Positions 58,054 to 64,000 of a stretch of 64,000 bases of DNA are shown piece after piece. Source of the DNA: Paraburkholderia phenoliruptrix (GTDB lineage: Bacteria > Pseudomonadota > Gammaproteobacteria > Burkholderiales > Burkholderiaceae); NCBI RefSeq assembly GCF_902859825.1, contig NZ_CADIKB010000009.1, positions 1 to 64,000 on the forward strand. Reading direction: 5' to 3'. The position numbers and the translations under genes were made by a program. Within the stretch, counting starts at the first letter, position 1, and every line of letters starts with the position of its first letter. The notes below the pieces were generated by a model. It was not told the DNA's origin and made no database searches. It saw only the letters and a list, made by a program, of their open reading frames with translations.

Positions 58054-58998
58054 ATGAAGAAGATCGTCACCATGTTGCTCCCGAAGTATGTCGCTGCGGT
58101 CACAGCCGCGTTCGCGTTAAGCCAGGCAGCGCTCGCCGGGGATGCGAAAATTCCCGTCGTGGCTGCGGAAAACTTCTACGGCGACGTGGTCCAGCAACTG
58201 GGCGGCGACCGTGTCGACGTGACGAGCATTCTCAGCAATCCGGACCAGGACCCGCACCTGTTCGAGGCGAGCGCTAAGACGGCGCGCGCGCTGCAGCATG
58301 CGAGCCTTGTGGTCTACAACGGCGCCGACTACGATCCGTGGATGGCAAAATTGCTGGCCGCATCGAAGAACGCCGAGGGAGGCAAGCGCACGATCATCGT
58401 CGCGGCCGAGCTGACCGGCAAGAAGAGCGGCGACAACCCGCATCTCTGGTACGACCTCGCGACCATGCCGAAGGTAGCGCGCGCGGTCAGCGCCGCGCTC
58501 GTCGCGGCCGACCCGGCGCACAAGTCGGCGTACGATGCGAACCTCGCGAAGTTTCTCGATTCGCTGAAGCCGGTCGAAGGCAAGGTCGCCGAACTGCACG
58601 GCCGCTATGCGGGCACGCCGGTCACGGCAACGGAGCCGGTGTTCGGCTACATGTCGGACGCCATCGGGCTCACCATGCGCAATATGCGCTTCCAGATGGC
58701 GGCCATGAACGACACCGAGGCAAGCGCGTCCGACATCGCCGCGTTCGAACGCGATCTGCGCGAAAAGCGCGTGCGCGTACTGATCTATAACAGCCAGGCA
58801 ACCGAGGCTCTGACCAAACGCATGTTGAATCTCGCGCAGCAATCGAAGGTGCCGACCGTGAGCGTCACCGAGACGGAGCCCGCTCACACCACCTATCAGA
58901 CGTGGATGCTCGCGCAACTGGACGCGCTCGGCGCGGCACTCGGCAAAGGTGGCGACTCGAACGCGGCGGCGGCCGGCGTCAAAGGAAAGAGCCAATGA
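58054..58998 (+). CDS. znuA: Zinc/manganese ABC transporter periplasmic binding protein
   Basis: The 314-residue precursor has a signal peptide (about 1-28, cut after ALA) and the cluster A-I metal-binding fold: NFYGDVVQQLGGDRVDVTSIL, DQDPHLFEAS (H68) and GDNPHLWYDL (H130). The third His of ZnuA/TroA is replaced by Glu: TATEPVFGYM, E194. The C-terminal TETEP region (E275) may give the fourth ligand. There is no His-rich loop. It heads a three-gene operon with overlapping starts, and the Zur-like box supports zinc as substrate. Confidence 0.85.
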   Translation: MKKIVTMLLPKYVAAVTAAFALSQAALAGDAKIPVVAAENFYGDVVQQLGGDRVDVTSILSNPDQDPHLFEASAKTARALQHASLVVYNGADYDPWMAKLLAASKNAEGGKRTIIVAAELTGKKSGDNPHLWYDLATMPKVARAVSAALVAADPAHKSAYDANLAKFLDSLKPVEGKVAELHGRYAGTPVTATEPVFGYMSDAIGLTMRNMRFQMAAMNDTEASASDIAAFERDLREKRVRVLIYNSQATEALTKRMLNLAQQSKVPTVSVTETEPAHTTYQTWMLAQLDALGAALGKGGDSNAAAAGVKGKSQ

Positions 58999-60020
58999 AC
59001 GACACTGGCCGCAGCACGCCAGCCAATGCACCCCTGAGCGAAGCGACGCTCGCGGCAAACCGCGCGCCCGTGCTCGAACTCGATCACGTCACGCTCGAAC
59101 TCGGCGAGCGCACGATCTTGCGCGATACGGGCTTCGTCGTGAATCAGGGCGAATTCGTCGGCGTGCTCGGACCGAACGGCGCGGGCAAGACCACGCTGAT
59201 GCGCGCGGTGCTCGGCCTCGTGCCGGCAGCACGCGGCACGATCCGCGTGCTGGGAGAAGCGGTGGCCCGCGGCAACCCGTCGATCGGCTATATGCCGCAA
59301 ACGCGCAGCGCGCTCGCGGGGCGGCGCGTGCGCGGCCGCGATTTCGTCGCGATGGCGGCGGACGGCCACCGCTGGGGCCTGCCTCACGCGGACGCAACAA
59401 CCCGCGCGGATGTCGAGCGCGTGCTCGAACTGGTGGGCGGGCGTCAACTCGCCGAACGGCCGCTGTCCGAACTGTCCGGCGGCGAGCGCCAGCGCCTTCT
59501 GCTCGCGCAATGCCTGCTCGGCAATCCGAAACTGCTGCTGCTGGATGAACCGCTGATCAGCCTGGACCCGCATCATCAGAAGAGCGTGGTGGAGCTCGTA
59601 CGGCGCGTGCAGCGGGAGCTTGGCATTGCCGTGCTGTTCTCCGCACACGAACTCAATCCGCTTCTGAACTCGATCGATCGCGTGCTGTATCTCGGCAGCG
59701 GCGTCGCGGCGCTCGGCACCGTCGACGAAGTCATCACGCGGCCGGTGCTGTCGCGCCTTTACGGCTCGCCGATCGACGTGATGCGCGTGAACGGCCGCAT
59801 CTTCGTGATGTCGGGCGGCGTCGAAGTGGAAAAGCACGATCACGAACACGAGCACGACGAAAACGGCGGGCACGCGCATTCCCATGCTCACGCGCACGGT
59901 CATGCTCATGGCCACTCCCACGGGCACGCTCATGGCGACGCGAATGGCCACGAGAATGGCCACGCCAATGAGCGCGAGCACCCGCATAACCCACGCGACG
60001 GACACAAGCACGATGTTTGA
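58995..60020 (+). CDS. znuC: Zinc ABC transporter ATPase with His-rich C-terminal tail
   Basis: The 341-residue protein has a standard ABC domain (Walker A GPNGAGKTT at 59-67, signature LSGGERQRLLLAQCLL, LLLDEPLISLDPHHQKS, switch His in FSAHELNPLL). It ends with a 62-residue tail (280-341) holding 21 histidines in HAHGHSHG-like repeats, a likely zinc buffer or sensor facing the cytoplasm. ATG 58995 overlaps the binding-protein stop (ATGA). Its 3' end overlaps the permease gene by 8 bp. Confidence 0.9.
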   Translation: MNDTGRSTPANAPLSEATLAANRAPVLELDHVTLELGERTILRDTGFVVNQGEFVGVLGPNGAGKTTLMRAVLGLVPAARGTIRVLGEAVARGNPSIGYMPQTRSALAGRRVRGRDFVAMAADGHRWGLPHADATTRADVERVLELVGGRQLAERPLSELSGGERQRLLLAQCLLGNPKLLLLDEPLISLDPHHQKSVVELVRRVQRELGIAVLFSAHELNPLLNSIDRVLYLGSGVAALGTVDEVITRPVLSRLYGSPIDVMRVNGRIFVMSGGVEVEKHDHEHEHDENGGHAHSHAHAHGHAHGHSHGHAHGDANGHENGHANEREHPHNPRDGHKHDV

Positions 60021-60795
60021 ATACGACTTCATGGTGAACGCGTTTGCGGCGTCGGGAATCGTCGCCGTGCTCGCGGGCGTGGTCGGCTATTTCCTCGTGA
60101 TGCGGGGACAAACCTTCGCGGGCCACGCGCTTTCGCATGTCGGCTTCACCGGTGCGACCGGCGCGGTGCTGATCGGCATTTCGCCGATCTGGGGCATGGT
60201 CGGCTTCACGCTCGCGGCAGGCGTCGGCATGGGAGCGCTCGGCGAGCGGCTCGCCGGGCGCGATGTCGCCATCGGCGTGATTCTTTCGCTGTCGCTTGGC
60301 TTCGGGCTTTTGTTTCTGCACTTCTTCACGGCCTATGCGACGCAGGTCACGGCGCTGCTGTTCGGCAACGTGCTCGGCGTGAACGAATCGACCCTGGCGG
60401 TGCTGGCGGGACTCGGCGTGGTCAGCCTGCTCGCGCTCGCGGCGATCATGCGGCCGTTGCTCTTCGCATCGCTGCAGCCTGAACTGGCCGAAGCCAAGGG
60501 CGTGTCCTTGAGGCTCGTGTCGGTGCTGTTTCTAGCGATTGCGGCGCTCGCGGTGGCCGCGTGCACGCAGATCGTCGGCGTATTGCTTGTCTTCACGCTC
60601 ATGGTGGGCCCGGCCGCCGCCGCGCAAAACATGAGCACGCGGCTTGGGACCGGCCTCGTGCTCGCGGCCGGTCTGGCGCTGCTGCAAGCATGGCTCGGCG
60701 TGACGCTCGCGTTTTATACCGACTGGCCGACGAGCTTCTGGATCACGGCGCTCTCGGCGGTGGTGTACGGCGCGAGCCTGCTGAAGCGCCGCTGA
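60013..60795 (+). CDS. znuB: Zinc ABC transporter permease
   Basis: The 260-residue inner-membrane protein has seven or eight helices of the ABC-3 family: MRGQTFAGHALSHVGFTGATGAVLIGISPIWG, LLFGNVLGVNESTLAVLAGLGV and LKRR at the end. The internal FTLMVGPAAAAQNMSTRLGTGLVLAAGLALLQAWLGVTLAFYTDWPTSFWITAL region is typical of ZnuB/MntB. ATG 60013 lies within the end of the ATPase gene. It converges with fghA. Confidence 0.93.
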   Translation: MFEYDFMVNAFAASGIVAVLAGVVGYFLVMRGQTFAGHALSHVGFTGATGAVLIGISPIWGMVGFTLAAGVGMGALGERLAGRDVAIGVILSLSLGFGLLFLHFFTAYATQVTALLFGNVLGVNESTLAVLAGLGVVSLLALAAIMRPLLFASLQPELAEAKGVSLRLVSVLFLAIAALAVAACTQIVGVLLVFTLMVGPAAAAQNMSTRLGTGLVLAAGLALLQAWLGVTLAFYTDWPTSFWITALSAVVYGASLLKRR

Positions 60796-60804
60796 AGCAC
60801 ACAT

Positions 60805-60835
60805 TCGATGGCGGCCCGCACGGCGCCGCCATCGA
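60805..60835. terminator. Stem-loop between znuB and fghA
   Basis: An 11-bp perfect stem (TCGATGGCGGC / GCCGCCATCGA) with a 9-base loop separates the convergent genes. There is no T run, so it is only a possible terminator. Confidence 0.5.
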
Positions 60836-60846
60836 CACGACGACCC

Positions 60847-61698
60847 TCAGCCGAGCAGCACCTTCGCGTGATGCGCGATGTGATCCTCGATAAACGTCGA
60901 GATGAAGTAATACCCGTGGTCGTAACCCGCGTGACGGCGCAACGTCAGCGGCTGGCCCGCGGCCTTGCACGCGGCTTCGAACACGTCCGGATACAGCTGC
61001 TCGGCGAGAAACGCGTCGGCGAGGCCCTGATCGACCAGAATGCCTTCCTCGAACCTGCGCGATGCGCGCGCCACGAGCTCGCTCGCGTCGTACGCTTTCC
61101 ACGCCTCGCGGTTCTCGCCCAGATAGCCGCTGAACGCCTTCTCGCCCCACGGGCAGCGCGTGGGCGCGGCAATCGGCGCGAACGCCGACACCGAGCGATA
61201 GATGTCCGGATTGCGCAGCGCCAGCATCAGCGCGCCGTGCCCGCCCATGGAATGCCCGAAGATGCCGAGCCGCGCCGCATCCACGGGCAGTTCGGCCAGC
61301 ACGGTCTCGCGCAGCTCGTCGCGCACATACGAATACATGCGATAGTGCCGCGCCCACGGCTCCTGTGTGGCGTCGACGTAAAAGCCCGCACCCACGCCGA
61401 AGTCCCACGCCGCGCTCTCGCCCGGCACGCCCGCGCCGCGCGGACTCGTGTCGGGCGCGACGAGCGCCACGCCATGCTGCGCGGCAAAGCGCTGCGCGCC
61501 CGCCTTGATCGCGAAGGTCTCTTCGGTGCAGGTCAGCCCCGCGAGGTAAAACAGCGCGGGCACCCTCGCATTGGCCTCCAAGCCCCGCGGCGGCAGATAC
61601 ACCGAAAAGCGCATCGGCAGGCCGATGGTCTGCGACTCGTGCCGGTAGAAACGCTGCACGCCGCCATGGCAGGCGTGCGACGACAATAGTTCGAGCAT
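60847..61698 (-). CDS. fghA: S-formylglutathione hydrolase
   Basis: This 283-residue esterase hydrolyses S-formylglutathione to formate and glutathione. It has the family segments FSVYLPPRGLEANARVPALFYLAGLTCTEETFAIKAGAQRFAA, VAPDTSPRG, the nucleophile Ser in GIFGHSMGGHGALMLALRN, and the HAGYDHGYYFISTFIEDHI region with catalytic His. Asp of the triad lies in LVDQGLADAFL. It is 15 bp after frmA and completes glutathione-dependent formaldehyde oxidation. Confidence 0.95.
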   Translation of the reverse strand: MLELLSSHACHGGVQRFYRHESQTIGLPMRFSVYLPPRGLEANARVPALFYLAGLTCTEETFAIKAGAQRFAAQHGVALVAPDTSPRGAGVPGESAAWDFGVGAGFYVDATQEPWARHYRMYSYVRDELRETVLAELPVDAARLGIFGHSMGGHGALMLALRNPDIYRSVSAFAPIAAPTRCPWGEKAFSGYLGENREAWKAYDASELVARASRRFEEGILVDQGLADAFLAEQLYPDVFEAACKAAGQPLTLRRHAGYDHGYYFISTFIEDHIAHHAKVLLG

Positions 61699-61713
61699 CG
61701 CAACGCTCCTCGC

Positions 61714-62820
61714 TTAGTACAGCACGACCGAGCGGATCGACTCGCCCTTCTTCATCAGATCGAAGCCCTCGTTGATGCGCTCGAGCGGCAGCCGGTGCGT
61801 GATCAGATCGTCGATGTTGATCTTGCCTTCCATATACCAGTCGACGATCTTCGGCACGTCCGTGCGGCCGCGCGCGCCGCCGAACGCGGAGCCCTTCCAC
61901 TCGCGGCCCGTGACCAGCTGGAACGGACGCGTGCTGATCTCTTCGCCGGCCGCCGCCACGCCGATGATGAACGACTGCCCCCAACCCTTGTGCGTGCATT
62001 CGAGCGCCTGGCGCATCAGCTTCACATTGCCGACGCATTCGAACGAGTAATCCGCACCGCCATCGGTCAGCTGCACGATGTGGTCGACCACGTTCTCGAC
62101 TTCATTCGGATTGATGAAGTGCGTCATGCCGAACTTCTTCGCCAGTTCGACGCGTCCCGGGTTGATATCGACGCCGATGATCCTGTCGGCACCGACCATT
62201 TTGGCGCCTTGGATCACATTCAGACCGATGCCGCCGAGCCCGAACACGACGACATTCGCGCCCGCTTCGACCTTCGCGGAATAGACGACCGCGCCCACGC
62301 CCGTCGTGACGCCGCAGCCGATGTAGCAGATCTTGTCGAACGGCGCGTCTTCACGCACTTTCGCAACCGCGATTTCCGGCACCACGATGTAGTTCGAAAA
62401 CGTGGACGTGCCCATGTAATGAAAGAGCGGCTTGCCGTCGAGCGAGAAGCGCGAGGTCGCGTCGGGCATGAGGCCCTTGCCTTGCGTCGCGCGAATCGCC
62501 TGACAGAGGTTCGTCTTGCGCGACAGACAGAACTTGCATTGACGGCATTCGGGCGTGTAGAGCGGAATCACGTGGTCGCCCTTCTTGAGCGTGCCGACGC
62601 CCGGCCCCGTGTCGACGATCACGCCTGCGCCTTCGTGGCCGAGAATTGCCGGGAAAATGCCTTCGGGGTCCGCGCCCGAGAGCGTGTAGTAGTCGGTGTG
62701 ACAGATGCCCGTTGCTTTCACTTCGATCAGGACTTCGCCGGCACGCGGGCCTTCGAGGTCGACTTCCTCGATCGTCAGCGGGGCGCCGGCTTTCCATGCG
62801 ATGGCTGCTTTGGTTTTCAT
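61714..62820 (-). CDS. frmA: S-(hydroxymethyl)glutathione dehydrogenase (class III alcohol dehydrogenase)
   Basis: FrmA oxidises the formaldehyde-glutathione adduct to S-formylglutathione with NAD, and also reduces S-nitrosoglutathione. The 368-residue protein has catalytic zinc ligands in [17 protein letters not shown] and [10 protein letters not shown], and four structural-zinc Cys in [16 protein letters not shown]. It also has [11 protein letters not shown] and [33 protein letters not shown] for NAD. CAGGAG precedes ATG 62820. No FrmR-type repressor gene is adjacent. Confidence 0.96.
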   Translation of the reverse strand: MKTKAAIAWKAGAPLTIEEVDLEGPRAGEVLIEVKATGICHTDYYTLSGADPEGIFPAILGHEGAGVIVDTGPGVGTLKKGDHVIPLYTPECRQCKFCLSRKTNLCQAIRATQGKGLMPDATSRFSLDGKPLFHYMGTSTFSNYIVVPEIAVAKVREDAPFDKICYIGCGVTTGVGAVVYSAKVEAGANVVVFGLGGIGLNVIQGAKMVGADRIIGVDINPGRVELAKKFGMTHFINPNEVENVVDHIVQLTDGGADYSFECVGNVKLMRQALECTHKGWGQSFIIGVAAAGEEISTRPFQLVTGREWKGSAFGGARGRTDVPKIVDWYMEGKINIDDLITHRLPLERINEGFDLMKKGESIRSVVLY

Positions 62821-62996
62821 CGTGACTACTCCTGTGAGTCGGTGAATGCGATGGATCTTGAAGGTTGCGTGTCGAGCGTTGCACGTCGCGAAGCGCTGTG
62901 TCGCGGCATGCGGATTCTGCATTCGAGCTGGGCTGCGCGTGCTACAGGCTAACGCACGAAAAGCGTCATGGTATTGCAAAGTGCGTCACCGCCTTG

Positions 62997-64000
62997 TCAG
63001 CGCGTGACATCGTGGCCTGGTGGCTGAGCTGCTGTCGAAGCGTCGAACCATGTTTCGACGCGACCGTACAGATCGAGAAAGCGTGCATAGCGGTCGGCGA
63101 GCGCGCGGTCGCCTCGTGGGCTCGCCACAGGTGCGGCGCCGGGCGCCAGCGCGGCGAGATCGTGCACATGCCAGTGACCGCTCGCGATGCCGCCGAGAAT
63201 CGCCGCGCCGCGCGGCGCCGCGTTCGGGCAATCCACCGCGTGAAGCTCCGCGCCCAACGCATCGGCGAGCAACTGGCGCCAGCGCGCATCGACGGAACCG
63301 CCTCCTGCAAGTTTCAGTGTGGTCACCGTCGCGCCGCTTGTGCGGATCGCATCGAGACCCGCGCGCAGTGAAAACGCGACGCCTTCGAATGCGGCGCGCA
63401 TCATCGCGCCGCGCGTGTGATCGAGCGCGAGCCCGAGCCAGCCGCCGCGCGCCGACGGATTGAGCCACGGCGTGCGCTCGCCGGTCAGATACGGAAGGAA
63501 GGTGAGCGGTGCGGCTGGTGTTGCGGTGGCCGCTGCGCGCGCGGTCGCGCGCAGGTTTGCCTTTGTGTGTGCGCTTGCGCCGGCTTGTCCGCTCGTGCCC
63601 AAAGCGTGGGCCGACAAATCGCCAGGCCCGTCGCCGAACGCGTCACGATAGGCCTCTGCCCACTCGTACGACAGCCACCCGCGCGCGCGTTCGAGCGCGA
63701 TGCCGACGTTTTGCATCGCGGCCATCCGATACCAGTGGTCGCTCGCCGCCCGATAGCGATGCAAGCCTCGCGCGGCCGCGGGCTCGTGCTCGGCGAGCAC
63801 GACGATCTGGCCGCCGGTGCCGGTTGTGAGGAGCGCGTCGCCGTCGCGTGCAAGACCGCTGCCGAGCGCGGCGCACGGCGTGTCCGCGGCGCCGGTGGCC
63901 AATACGATGCCCGCGCGCAAACCCAAGGCCTGCGCGGCGTCTGTCGACAGCACGCCGGCTGCGGCATACGACGGCCCCGGCGGCGCAAACCATTCGCGCG
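62997..64000 (-). CDS. FGGY-family sugar kinase, xylulokinase-like (5' end beyond the window)
   Basis: The frame is open to the right edge, so only the last 333 or so residues are present. The visible ORF start inside it is a GTG in mid-domain and not the true start. Seen are the FGGY C-domain features TGTGGQIVVLAEHE, LTFLPYLTGERTPWLNPSARGGWLGLALDH, AFEGVAFSLRAGLDAIR and LKLAGGGSVDARWRQLLADAL. The xylulokinase/gluconokinase group is likely, but the diagnostic N-domain motif is missing. It lies 176 bp upstream of frmA on the same strand. Confidence 0.85.
   Translation of the reverse strand, partial: REWFAPPGPSYAAAGVLSTDAAQALGLRAGIVLATGAADTPCAALGSGLARDGDALLTTGTGGQIVVLAEHEPAAARGLHRYRAASDHWYRMAAMQNVGIALERARGWLSYEWAEAYRDAFGDGPGDLSAHALGTSGQAGASAHTKANLRATARAAATATPAAPLTFLPYLTGERTPWLNPSARGGWLGLALDHTRGAMMRAAFEGVAFSLRAGLDAIRTSGATVTTLKLAGGGSVDARWRQLLADALGAELHAVDCPNAAPRGAAILGGIASGHWHVHDLAALAPGAAPVASPRGDRALADRYARFLDLYGRVETWFDASTAAQPPGHDVTR

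Noticed and set aside
62866..63371. Plus-strand frame in the region between frmA and the FGGY kinase
   Set aside because: It lies mostly antisense to the kinase, is Arg-rich and shows no domain.

Overview
The window looks like a chromosomal segment of a Burkholderiaceae bacterium, most likely Paraburkholderia or a close Burkholderia relative. It is GC-rich. The protein sequences (FeSOD, ArgF, ArgG, KdsB, Adk, YajQ) and the order rpsT - DUF3579 - argF - argG - murB - yajQ fit that family. The kynBUA operon with a divergent Lrp-type regulator and the tandem polyol clusters fit it too. This assignment comes from memory of the family; no search was run.

The first 38 kb are mostly housekeeping genes. 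In order they are: an NYN/LOTUS RNase-like protein whose N-terminus is replaced at the left edge; a glycine-zipper lipoprotein; sodB and xseA; lpxK - Trm112 - kdsB - adk; a short-chain dehydrogenase; a SirB1-like protein and murJ; rpsT with a long leader; DUF3579, argF, argG, murB, yajQ; plsY and ybaK; an acyl-CoA synthetase; queG - ogt - xerD; tsaE - amiC; an EamA exporter; a pirin; a CnoX-like thioredoxin; tcdA, pdxH, cfa, a DUF72 protein, msrA, a flavin reductase; and the kynurenine pathway (kynR, kynBUA).

From about 38.9 to 57.7 kb there is a polyol island. Its left part is a minus-strand cluster: an AraC regulator, an Rbs-type ABC transporter, an erythritol/threitol dehydrogenase-like enzyme, an FGGY kinase and a DCXR-like reductase. 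Its right part is a D-arabitol/hexitol module. dalD - xylB - SorC regulator run on the plus strand and converge with a minus-strand operon encoding a polyol dehydrogenase, an Smo/Mtl-type ABC transporter and a HAD phosphatase. The two right-hand transcription units carry the same promoter-operator block, identical at 26 of 29 positions and placed 59-63 bp before each start codon. They are therefore probably one regulon of the SorC-family protein. This shared block is the strongest non-coding signal in the window.

The last part holds a znu-type zinc transporter operon with a Zur-like box and a His-rich ATPase tail, the glutathione-dependent formaldehyde pair frmA - fghA, and the 3' part of another FGGY sugar kinase that runs off the right edge. 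No rRNA, tRNA, complete mobile element, prophage or CRISPR array was seen. The best candidates for new biology are the AraC-controlled tetritol/pentitol cluster and the shared polyol operator.
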